NCBI GenBank assembly: GCA_045538075.1
Contig: JAZSQT010000087.1
Coordinates: forward strand, 1-14,433
DNA from: JAZSQT01 sp045538075
GTDB lineage: Bacteria > Chrysiogenota > Deferribacteres > Deferribacterales > Mucispirillaceae
Direction: 5' to 3'
DNA length: 14,433 bases
In this document: piece by piece, positions 7,409-14,190 of the stretch
How positions within the stretch are numbered: the stretch's first letter is position 1
How the letters are laid out: each line of letters opens with the position of its first letter
Made by a program: the position numbers and the translations under genes
Notes under the pieces: generated by a model
What the model was told of the DNA's origin: nothing
The model's input: only the letters and a program-made list of their open reading frames with translations
Databases searched by the model: none

Positions 7409-7429
7409 AGTAATTTATGGTAAATTACT
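7409..7429. promoter_or_regulatory. Perfect inverted repeat upstream of the PHP gene
   Basis: AGTAATTTA (7409-7417) and TAAATTACT (7421-7429) flank TGG. There is no T-run after it, so it is not a terminator; it could be an operator for the PHP gene (start at 7457) or its divergent neighbour. In DNA this AT-rich a 9-bp palindrome can arise by chance. Confidence 0.3.
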
Positions 7430-7456
7430 AAGGATTAAATATATAAGGATAAAATT

Positions 7457-8311
7457 ATGATAGATTTTCATTGTCATTCAACGGCATCTGATGGGAGCTT
7501 ATCTCCAAGTCAATTAGTAAGACTTGCAGTAGATAATGGTATTTCCCATTTAGCGTTAACAGATCATGATACAACAGATGGTTTAGATGAATTTTTATCT
7601 TATAGTAACCAACTTAAACTTATTCCTGGTATTGAATTAAGTGTAAATCATAATGTAGGTCAATTACATATTGTTGGATTATTTATAGATAAGTCATCTA
7701 AAGCTATGATTGAATTAGTTAACGAGGTTAAAGAATATAGAAAAGAACGAAACGATAAATTATTAGCAAAAATCTCAAAATTATTAAAGAAAAATATAAC
7801 TTTATCAGATATATTAGAAAATAATAAAAATGGCTTTTTAGGACGACCACATATTGCTAAATATTTTGTTAAGATAGGTTTAGCTTATACAATGCAAGAA
7901 GCATTTAATAAATATTTAGGCGATGGTATGGCTTTATCCGTTCCAAAAACTCAAATTTCTATTGAAAGAGCAATTGATGTCATTAAAAAATCTCAAGGTA
8001 TATCTATTCTTGCCCATCCTATTACATTAAAATTAGATGATATAGAGTTAGATAAAACACTCAAAAAATATAAAGATTTAGGTCTTGATGGGATAGAAGT
8101 TTTTTCTAGTAAATCGCCTAATGAAAAAATTGAGACATATCTATCAATGGCTAAGAAGTATGATTTATTAGTGTCGTGTGGTAGCGATTATCATGGAAAT
8201 AATTCAAAAGTTTTATCACTTGGAGCAGATATAGGAAATTACGATAAAGAAAAAATTATAAACCCAATAACTAATAGAGCAAAAGAAAGAGGGTGGGAAA
8301 ATTTTATTTAA
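7457..8311 (+). CDS. PHP-domain phosphoesterase (YciV/TrpH-like, 3',5'-nucleoside bisphosphate phosphatase type)
   Basis: A 284-residue PHP protein with the family metal ligands in order: HCH (His5, His7), SDG (Asp12), TDHD (Asp36, His37), GIE (Glu60), LHIVGL (His71), GRPHIA (His132), LAHP (His187) and GSDYHG (Asp244, His246). This arrangement and length match the YciV/TrpH group, which in E. coli (RNase AM) trims 5' ends of RNA and hydrolyses 3',5'-nucleoside bisphosphates with Mn2+; the activity here is inferred from that group. AAGGAT about 8 bases upstream of the ATG is the likely ribosome binding site, and the same motif occurs once more about 16 bases earlier. The stop codon lies inside the end of the convergent merR gene (8-base overlap). 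Confidence 0.9.
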   Translation: MIDFHCHSTASDGSLSPSQLVRLAVDNGISHLALTDHDTTDGLDEFLSYSNQLKLIPGIELSVNHNVGQLHIVGLFIDKSSKAMIELVNEVKEYRKERNDKLLAKISKLLKKNITLSDILENNKNGFLGRPHIAKYFVKIGLAYTMQEAFNKYLGDGMALSVPKTQISIERAIDVIKKSQGISILAHPITLKLDDIELDKTLKKYKDLGLDGIEVFSSKSPNEKIETYLSMAKKYDLLVSCGSDYHGNNSKVLSLGADIGNYDKEKIINPITNRAKERGWENFI

Positions 8312-8615
8312 GAATTTCTAAAATGTTTATTAATTCTTGTTTAAGATAATTTTTATCTATCTCATTAATACTGTTAACATTAGTTTTATCTGTATTTAGA
8401 CGTTTTTTTACACCTTCAATAGTCAATTTCTCATTATATAGCATATGTTTAATATCTTTTAAAAAATTAATATGCTTTTGAGTGTAATATCTTTGATTAG
8501 TATTAGTCTTTAACGGCTTTAATTGGCGAAATTCAGATTCCCAAAATCTAATAGTAGATGAGTTTAATTCAAGTAACTTAGAAACTTCGCCAATTTTATA
8601 ATATTCTTTATTCAT
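8304..8615 (-). CDS. Short MerR-family transcriptional regulator
   Basis: A 103-residue protein: a winged helix-turn-helix of the MerR type (YKIGEVSKLLELNSSTIRFWE, of which residues 6-20 form the start, then RYYTQKHINFL and LTIEGVKKRL), followed by only about 30 residues that look helical and charged. There is no effector-binding domain and no cysteine, so it is not a metal or redox sensor of the classic kind. Placement directly after an IHF-alpha gene is a common, conserved pairing in several Gram-negative phyla, where its target is unknown. Its ATG lies inside the ihfA stop region (8-base overlap), with AAGAGG 6 bases upstream, so translation is coupled. Its 3' end overlaps the convergent PHP gene. 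Confidence 0.88.
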   Translation of the reverse strand: MNKEYYKIGEVSKLLELNSSTIRFWESEFRQLKPLKTNTNQRYYTQKHINFLKDIKHMLYNEKLTIEGVKKRLNTDKTNVNSINEIDKNYLKQELINILEILK

Positions 8616-8883
8616 TAACCTCTTCTTTAAAAATTTGACTAGGGCGAAAAACGACTACAGTTCTTGGAGGAATAACTTTTTCTTCTCCTGTTTTTGGATT
8701 TCTACCAATTCTTCTGCCACGTTTTTTTACATCAAAATTGCCAAATCCAGATATTTTAACGCTATTTCCGTCTAAAATATCACAACGGATTCTATCAAAA
8801 ACATCATCAACAACTTGAGCAATAACTTTTTTTGTAAGTCCAAATTTATCATGGATACTTTCAACTATGTCTGCTTTTGTCAT
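8608..8883 (-). CDS. ihfA: Integration host factor alpha-type DNA-bending protein (HU/IHF family)
   Basis: A 91-residue nucleoid protein: two N-terminal helices (MTKADIVESIHDKFGLTKK onward), the SGFGNFDV turn, and the beta-arm with GRNPKTGEE carrying the intercalating Pro at its tip. TVVVFRPSQ near the C-terminus resembles IHF-alpha (FRPGQ) rather than HU (FKAGK), and no second subunit gene is visible, so an HU-like homodimer is not excluded. IHF bends DNA and helps sigma-54 activators reach their promoters, which is relevant to the sigma-54 site of fliD. I place the start at the ATG at 8883 because GGAGGA (8891-8896) is 7 bases upstream; the reading frame continues to a TTG at 8913 but that lies in the -10 element. 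Transcribed from the promoter at 8913-8940 with merR. Confidence 0.92.
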   Translation of the reverse strand: MTKADIVESIHDKFGLTKKVIAQVVDDVFDRIRCDILDGNSVKISGFGNFDVKKRGRRIGRNPKTGEEKVIPPRTVVVFRPSQIFKEEVNE

Positions 8884-8912
8884 ATCTGAGTCCTCCACAT
8901 AATATATTAACA

Positions 8913-8940
8913 ATTGTAAACAGAATATTTAAATTGTCAA
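8913..8940 (-). promoter_or_regulatory. Near-consensus sigma-70 promoter of ihfA-merR
   Basis: On the minus strand TTGACA (8940-8935, exact consensus), 16 bases, TACAAT (8918-8913, one mismatch). Transcription would begin near 8906, about 23 bases before the ATG. It is the best vegetative promoter match in the window and separates ihfA-merR from the upstream EF-G operon. The -10 overlaps the palindrome ACAATTGT. Confidence 0.78.
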
Positions 8941-8971
8941 GAAGTTAGATTTATGAAATATTATTAAAATT

Positions 8972-9916
8972 TTATTTTTCTCTGATTATTTTAATAGTTT
9001 TATTCATAATATTACTTGATTCAGCTATTTTTTTTGCAGAATCAAGAGAAATACAACATAAACTGACAGTATAAATATTATTATTTTCTTCTTCTAATCT
9101 AATTACTGATTGAATATTATGTTCTTTTGCAAAAGTAATTGCTTCTTCTTTATCTTTAAAATCTCTTACTTTTTCAACATTTTTTCCACCTATAACTAAT
9201 TTTGATTCAGGTGAAAGTCTATAAACTCGCCAATATACGTTGTAGTTTTTAATAGATTCTTTAATTTCAGATGTAACTCTATATTCAGAAGCTAAACTAT
9301 TAATAGTGTCAAACTGAGTATTATCAATATCTTCAAATAATATTGAATATTTCTTTTCTACAGGTGTAGCTTTAGTAGCAGGAGTAGGTGGCTTTATATT
9401 TTCTTTTTTATTTTCTACTGGTTTATCAACTTTAGCAACTTGTTTTTCTTCTAGTTTTTTTTCTTCTTCAACTTTTGGTATATATTCTTTTCTTGCAGCA
9501 ATTAATGCTTCAGTTGCTTCTTTTTCATCTTTATCAGATTTATTTTTTTCAATCTCATTTTGTTGAATTTGAGCTTGTTTTGCTTTTGCTTCATCAATTG
9601 AGATTGGTGCTGCTTCATCTGCAAATTCAAAAATTTGCACTTTAACGTAACCTAACTTTTCTTCCGTAGAACGTAAATCTGCTTTTGGAGGTTCTTTCGG
9701 AAGAATAACTTCTAAAGCAGTATCTGATAACTGTTTACCTACGAATATACCAACTGGAACAGTTATTGCAATAGCCAACAACATGAGTAAAAAAACTTTT
9801 TTACCCTTACTCGTTTCTTTTGCTTTAGTTTTTCTAACTTTTCTACTATTAAGATATTCTCTATTTATATCTGCAAGAGATTTATCGTAATAGTTGTATA
9901 AATTTAAGTTACTCAT
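8972..9916 (-). CDS. Membrane-anchored protein with charged linker and C-terminal domain (possibly SPOR-like), function unknown
   Basis: I do not recognise a specific family. Layout of the 314 residues: a basic cytoplasmic N-terminus (1-40, with RKVRKTKAKETSKGKK), one membrane helix (41-60), a first periplasmic stretch, a Lys/Glu-rich helical region (about 108-170), a Pro/Thr/Ala-rich hinge (174-186, KPPTPATKATP), and a mixed alpha/beta C-terminal domain (188-314). The build resembles cell-wall proteins of the DedD/FtsN type, which carry a peptidoglycan-binding SPOR domain, and the linker resembles TonB/TolA; the SPOR assignment is only a guess from layout and from the strand-helix-strand look of 225-314. 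A CC pair (287-288) in the C-terminal domain is unusual. The start codon is 6 bases after the EF-G-like stop, with the GAG-containing site overlapping that stop, so it is probably co-transcribed and coupled. No hairpin terminator is seen after it. Confidence 0.7.
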   Translation of the reverse strand: MSNLNLYNYYDKSLADINREYLNSRKVRKTKAKETSKGKKVFLLMLLAIAITVPVGIFVGKQLSDTALEVILPKEPPKADLRSTEEKLGYVKVQIFEFADEAAPISIDEAKAKQAQIQQNEIEKNKSDKDEKEATEALIAARKEYIPKVEEEKKLEEKQVAKVDKPVENKKENIKPPTPATKATPVEKKYSILFEDIDNTQFDTINSLASEYRVTSEIKESIKNYNVYWRVYRLSPESKLVIGGKNVEKVRDFKDKEEAITFAKEHNIQSVIRLEEENNNIYTVSLCCISLDSAKKIAESSNIMNKTIKIIREK

Positions 9917-9922
9917 CTATCT

Positions 9923-11998
9923 CTAATTATTTTGATTTTTTTCTTTCTTTGTTGCAATAAGTTTTTCAGCTAAATGAGTCGGTAACTCTTCGTAATGATT
10001 AAATTCCATTGTAAACATTCCATGTCCACCAGTCATACTTCTTAAATCTGGTGCGTATTTTAAGATTTCTGACATTGGAACATTTGCAGATATATGTTGA
10101 CCTGTAGTTTGAGGTTCAACATTATTAATCCTTCCTCTTCGTGAATTTAAATCACCAATAACTGCTCCTACGTATTGTTCTGGACAATATACATCAATAT
10201 TCATTATTGGTTCAAGTATAACAGGCTTAGCTTCAATAGCAATTTTTTTATACGCCATAGATGCTGCAATTTTAAATGCCATTTCAGATGAATCTACTGA
10301 ATGGTATGAGCCATCGTAAATTGTTGCTTTAAAATCAACCATAGGGTATCCAGCTAATATACCTTCTAATGCTGCTTCTTTAATACCTTTTTCAACGGCA
10401 GGAATAAAGTTTCTTGGAACAACTCCTCCAACTATTTTATCTTCAAATTCAAAGCCACTTCCACGTTCTTTTGGAGAAAGTTCAAGCCAAACATCTCCAT
10501 ACTGACCTTTGCCTCCAGATTGTTTTTTATATTTACCTTGTCCAGATGCAGTTGCTCTAATAGTTTCCATATATGGAACTTTTGGCGTTTTTAATTCTAC
10601 TTGCACATTAAATTTCTTCATTAACTTATCAACTACAACTTCTATGTGCATTTGTCCCATACCAGATAATAAAAGTTCTCCAGTTTGTTCATCTCTTTTT
10701 AAAGAAAGTCCTTTATCTTCTTCTATTAATCTATTAAGACCTGATGAAACTTTATCTTCATCACCTTTAGTTTTTGGTGCAATAGAAAAGGCTATAACTG
10801 GGTCTTGAAGCTCAACAGTAGGAAATTCTACTTGGTCTATATATGAAGATAGTGTATCAAAAGTTTCAGAATAGCGAAGTTTTGTAGTCATTCCTATTTG
10901 ACCAGCTACAAGTTCGTCTGTTTTAACGAAATTTTTGCCTTGTAGTGTATATAATTGAGAAATTTTCTCTTTTTCGTCTTTGTTAACGTTTAATATTTCA
11001 GAGTCATTTTTTATAGAACCAGAATATACTCTAAAGATAGTAAGTTTTCCTGCAAAAGGGTCAATAAATGTTTTAAAAATGAATGCAGAAAATTCCTTAT
11101 CAGAGGCAGTAACATCAACAGGCTCACCAGATTTTTTATCTATAGCAAAAGTTGCTCCTCTTTGAATAGGTGATGGTAAATAATCAATAATTGCTTCAAG
11201 AAGTAATTTTGAACCGATGTTTTTTATTGCAGATCCACAAATTACTGGAACAAATCTTTTAGTAACAACGCCTTCTTTTAATCCTTTTTTAATCTCATCT
11301 TCTGTAAGTTCACCAGTTTCAAGATATTTTTCAATTAAAGCGTCATCAGTTTCAGAAACTGCTTCAAGAAGTTTATTTCTATATTTTTCTGCTTCATTCA
11401 ATAATTCAGATGGTATTTCTTCAATAGAATACATTGCTGTAGGTTCTGCTGGATACATAAGAGCTTTCATACGAACAAGATCTATTATGCCTTTAAAATT
11501 TTCTTCTTTTCCTATAGGAAGAAATATTGGCAATGGATTAATACTAAAAGATTTTTCTATATCTCCTAAAGCATTATAAAAATCTGCATATTCTTTATCC
11601 ATTTTATTGATAAAAATAAGTTTAGAAAGTCCATATTCATCTGCATAATTCCAAACTCGTTTCGTTTCTGCTTTAACTCCAGTAATAGCTGAAGCAATAA
11701 TGACAGCACCATCAACTGCTGATAAAGCACATTTAGTTTCATGAAGAAAATTAGCATATCCAGGAGTATCTACTATGTTTAATAAAGTTTTATTCCATAC
11801 TACAGATGCAACTTTAGCATTAGTTGAAAATTTTCTTTCAATTTCAACTGGATCAAAATCCATAACACTCGTTCCAGCATCAACACTACCAATACGTTGT
11901 GTTCCTCCGGCATTATATAAAATAGCTTCAATTAAACTCGTTTTGCCAGCGCCACCGTGTGAAATAAATGCTACATTACGAATAGAACTCGTCTCCAT
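9923..11998 (-). CDS. EF-G-like translational GTPase (EF-G2 / FusA2 type)
   Basis: A 691-residue paralogue of elongation factor G. The G domain has a P-loop SHGGAGKTS (13-21) instead of the AHIDAGKTT of true EF-G, a switch I region SVMDFDPVEIERKFST without the RGITI segment, G3 as DTPGY (77-81) where the catalytic His of DTPGH is replaced by Tyr, and a normal NKMD (131-134). Domains II-V are complete; domain IV keeps DGSYHSVDSSEMAF and domain V EPIMNIDVYCPEQYVG. These features are those of EF-G2-type proteins (T. thermophilus EF-G2, mycobacterial FusA2), whose physiological role is unsettled. The canonical fusA should be elsewhere, next to ribosomal-protein genes that are absent here. GGAGGA (12003-12008) lies 4 bases before the ATG. 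First gene of an operon with the membrane protein downstream. Confidence 0.92.
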   Translation of the reverse strand: METSSIRNVAFISHGGAGKTSLIEAILYNAGGTQRIGSVDAGTSVMDFDPVEIERKFSTNAKVASVVWNKTLLNIVDTPGYANFLHETKCALSAVDGAVIIASAITGVKAETKRVWNYADEYGLSKLIFINKMDKEYADFYNALGDIEKSFSINPLPIFLPIGKEENFKGIIDLVRMKALMYPAEPTAMYSIEEIPSELLNEAEKYRNKLLEAVSETDDALIEKYLETGELTEDEIKKGLKEGVVTKRFVPVICGSAIKNIGSKLLLEAIIDYLPSPIQRGATFAIDKKSGEPVDVTASDKEFSAFIFKTFIDPFAGKLTIFRVYSGSIKNDSEILNVNKDEKEKISQLYTLQGKNFVKTDELVAGQIGMTTKLRYSETFDTLSSYIDQVEFPTVELQDPVIAFSIAPKTKGDEDKVSSGLNRLIEEDKGLSLKRDEQTGELLLSGMGQMHIEVVVDKLMKKFNVQVELKTPKVPYMETIRATASGQGKYKKQSGGKGQYGDVWLELSPKERGSGFEFEDKIVGGVVPRNFIPAVEKGIKEAALEGILAGYPMVDFKATIYDGSYHSVDSSEMAFKIAASMAYKKIAIEAKPVILEPIMNIDVYCPEQYVGAVIGDLNSRRGRINNVEPQTTGQHISANVPMSEILKYAPDLRSMTGGHGMFTMEFNHYEELPTHLAEKLIATKKEKNQNN

Positions 11999-12083
11999 AA
12001 AATCCTCCTATATGCTAATTTATAATTTTAAAGATTGTTTTAAGATTCTATAAACTGCTCCAGCTTAAAATATACTTAATTAC

Positions 12084-12112
12084 ATACTAACAGTAATTTT
12101 TTATTTTAACAA
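12084..12112 (-). promoter_or_regulatory. Candidate promoter of the EF-G-like operon
   Basis: On the minus strand TTGTTA (12112-12107), 17 bases, TAGTAT (12089-12084). The start would be near 12077, with a leader of about 80 bases in which I see no recognisable riboswitch or attenuator. The match is moderate and the region is AT-rich. Confidence 0.4.
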
Positions 12113-12185
12113 GTTTTTTTACTTAATATTGATAGCTATTTATAAAGATACATCATGAGTGGAACAAATTTTAAATTTATACATC

Positions 12186-12220
12186 TTTACTTTTAAAGAA
12201 AATATATTATATTCTTTAAA
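12186..12220 (+). promoter_or_regulatory. Candidate hflK promoter overlapped by an inverted repeat
   Basis: TTTACT (12186-12191), 16 bases, TATATT (12208-12213) is a possible promoter. The same stretch carries TTTAAAGAA (12192-12200) and TTCTTTAAA (12212-12220), perfect 9-base inverted arms 11 bases apart that would cover the -10. This could be an operator site. It does not match CIRCE, Fur or PerR boxes. The rest of the 251-base interval between the EF-G-like gene and hflK holds no gene that I can see. Confidence 0.3.
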
Positions 12221-12259
12221 TTATATATTAAGTTAGTGTTCTTAAAGAGGGAGTATTTA

Positions 12260-13285
12260 ATGAGTCAAAATAATCCTTGGGGAGATTCAAAATTTGAATT
12301 TCCGTGGAAGTTTAAAAAGAAACCTACAAATAGCGATAATAATAATCAAAACGTTAGGAAGAAAGAGGCATTCAATATTCCTATATGGTTTGTTATTGTA
12401 ATCATTGTAGGTATTTGGTTAATTACTGGTTTTTATATAGTAAAACCAGATGAGCAAGCAGTAGTAAAAAGATTTGGTAAAGTTATGAGTGTAGCAGGTC
12501 CAGGTCCTCATTTTCATTTTCCTTACCCTATTGAAACAGTTGATAAAGCTGAAGTTACTAAAATCCATAGGATAGAAATAGGTTTTCGTCCATCAAGAGA
12601 TGGTGCAGCAATAGATGTAAAAAATGAGGCACATATGCTTACTGGTGATGAAAATATTGTTAGCGTTAAACTTATAGTCCAATATCAAATTAAAGATGTT
12701 GTAGATTATTTATATAATGTTAGAAATGTTCCATCTACTATCAAAAATGCAGCTCAATCTGCTATTAGAGAAGTTGCAGGTAAAGAAGCAATAGACGAAT
12801 TTCTTACTACTGGGAAAAATCGTATCCAACAAGAAACTTTAGATATTTTACAAGAAATGATGGATAATTATAAAGCAGGTATTAGGATAGTTGCAGTTCA
12901 ACTTTTAGATGTATCTCCTCCTCTTGAAGTTGTAGATGCCTTTAAAGATGTTGCAAGTGCAAGAGAAGATAAAAATCGTTTTATAAATGAAGCAGAAGCA
13001 TACGCAAATGAGATTATACCAAAAGCAAGGGGTCAAGCAGAAACAATGATTCAACAAGCAGAAGCATATAAATCTCAAAAAATAGAACAGGCGACAGGTG
13101 ATGCAGCTCGTTTTGATCAGATTCTTTCTGCTTATAAAAAATCGTCTGATATTACCAAGAAAAGAATGTATATTGAAGCAATGGAAAAAACTCTCGGTAA
13201 AGCTACTGTTAGAGTTTTTGATTCTAATATAAAAAATCTTAATCCTTTTATTGGCACAGATAAAGTATTGGAGCCTAAAAAATGA
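12260..13285 (+). CDS. hflK: FtsH-protease modulator subunit HflK (SPFH family)
   Basis: A 341-residue inner-membrane SPFH protein. The N-terminus MSQNNPWGDSKFEFPW carries the NPWG motif typical of HflK, followed by an Asn/Lys-rich cytoplasmic segment, one membrane helix (about 41-60) and the periplasmic SPFH domain beginning YIVKPDEQAVVKRFGK and GPGPHFHFPYPIE. A long coiled coil rich in EAEAYANE/QAEAYKSQ repeats follows. With HflC it forms the cage around FtsH in E. coli and tunes degradation of membrane proteins; no ftsH is in the window. I place the start at the ATG at 12260, since AGAGGGAG (12246-12253) lies 6 bases upstream; the frame extends to a GTG at 12236 that has no ribosome binding site. 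It overlaps hflC by ATGA. Confidence 0.95.
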   Translation: MSQNNPWGDSKFEFPWKFKKKPTNSDNNNQNVRKKEAFNIPIWFVIVIIVGIWLITGFYIVKPDEQAVVKRFGKVMSVAGPGPHFHFPYPIETVDKAEVTKIHRIEIGFRPSRDGAAIDVKNEAHMLTGDENIVSVKLIVQYQIKDVVDYLYNVRNVPSTIKNAAQSAIREVAGKEAIDEFLTTGKNRIQQETLDILQEMMDNYKAGIRIVAVQLLDVSPPLEVVDAFKDVASAREDKNRFINEAEAYANEIIPKARGQAETMIQQAEAYKSQKIEQATGDAARFDQILSAYKKSSDITKKRMYIEAMEKTLGKATVRVFDSNIKNLNPFIGTDKVLEPKK

Positions 13286-14142
13286 AGAAAATAGTTATTT
13301 TACCTATATTACTTATTATTATCATAGTTAGCTTTATATTATGTTGTTTTACTGTAGATGTTACAGAGCAAGCTATAGTTACAAGGTTAGGAAAACCCGT
13401 TAGAACAGTTAGTGAACCAGGATTACATTTTAAATTACCATTTATAGAAAATACTACTTTTTTTAGTAAAAAACTTTTAGATTACGATACTTCTCCATCT
13501 GAGATATTGACTAAAGATAAAAAAACTTTAGTAATAGACAATTATTGTAGATGGTATATTGATGACCCATTAAAATTTTATCTTACGGTGAAAAATGAAG
13601 TTGGGGCTTTTCCTCGTATAGAAGATATTGTTTACTCTGAAATGAGAGTTGAGCTTGCAAGACATGATTTAATTGATGTAATTAACCAAAATCGCAAAGA
13701 AATTATGGAAAATGTTAAAGCTCAAGCAAAGGAAAAAGCTAAAGAGTATGGTATAATTATTCATGATATTAGAGTTAAACGAGCAGATTTGCCTACAGAA
13801 AATGAAAAGGCAGTTTATGCAAGAATGTCAACGGAGCGTCAAAGAATTGCAAAACAATATCGTTCAGAGGGTATGGAAGAAGCTCAGAAAATTAAAGCAA
13901 GAACAGACAAAGAAAGTGCGGTAATTTTAGCAGAAGCCTATAGAAAAGTAGAGACAACTAAAGGTGAGGCAGATGCTAAAGTTATAAAAATTTATGCAGA
14001 TACTTATAGTAAGGATCCATCATTTTTTGAGTTTTATAGGTCTTTAGATGCTTATGAAAAAGTAATTAAAGATGGGACAGAAATTTATATTACAACAGAT
14101 TCATCTTTATTTAGGTTACTTAAAAGTGTTGGAAATAAATAA
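13282..14142 (+). CDS. hflC: FtsH-protease modulator subunit HflC (SPFH family)
   Basis: A 286-residue partner of HflK: a single N-terminal membrane helix (about 4-22), then the SPFH domain starting VDVTEQAIVTRLGKPV, EPGLHFKLPF and DYDTSPSEILTKDKKTL, and the HflC-typical IIIHDIRVKRADLPTENEKA leading to a helical region (MSTERQRIAKQYRSEGMEEA, then a Lys/Glu/Ala-rich helix). The C-terminus FFEFYRSLDAYEKV is also typical. HflC and HflK alternate in a ring in the inner membrane. Start ATG within the ATGA overlap with the hflK stop; TTGGAG (13268-13273) is 8 bases upstream, inside hflK. A perfect hairpin follows the stop directly. Confidence 0.95.
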   Translation: MKKIVILPILLIIIIVSFILCCFTVDVTEQAIVTRLGKPVRTVSEPGLHFKLPFIENTTFFSKKLLDYDTSPSEILTKDKKTLVIDNYCRWYIDDPLKFYLTVKNEVGAFPRIEDIVYSEMRVELARHDLIDVINQNRKEIMENVKAQAKEKAKEYGIIIHDIRVKRADLPTENEKAVYARMSTERQRIAKQYRSEGMEEAQKIKARTDKESAVILAEAYRKVETTKGEADAKVIKIYADTYSKDPSFFEFYRSLDAYEKVIKDGTEIYITTDSSLFRLLKSVGNK

Positions 14143-14173
14143 ATATAATGCCGTTAGATATACGGCATTATAT
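14143..14173 (+). terminator. Perfect 12-bp hairpin after hflC, probable terminator
   Basis: ATATAATGCCGT (14143-14154) and ACGGCATTATAT (14162-14173) pair perfectly around a 7-base loop, beginning at the base after the hflC stop. There is no clean T-run on either side, only mixed A/T, so termination may be partial, or the hairpin may protect the hflKC transcript's 3' end while allowing read-through to the next gene 18 bases on. Confidence 0.6.
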
Positions 14174-14190
14174 ATTATCTTGGGGTTATA

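Noticed and set aside
10509..12053. Several open frames of 60-120 codons inside and across the end of the EF-G-like gene
   Set aside because: All lie over conserved GTPase sequence in other frames; their hydrophobic, Ser-rich translations are typical of antisense to AT-rich genes. The one ending at 12053 runs into the promoter region.
12001..12259. Possible riboswitch or small RNA in the EF-G/hflK intergenic region
   Set aside because: No stable GC-containing stem or known riboswitch core is visible; only AT-rich repeats and promoter-like strings.
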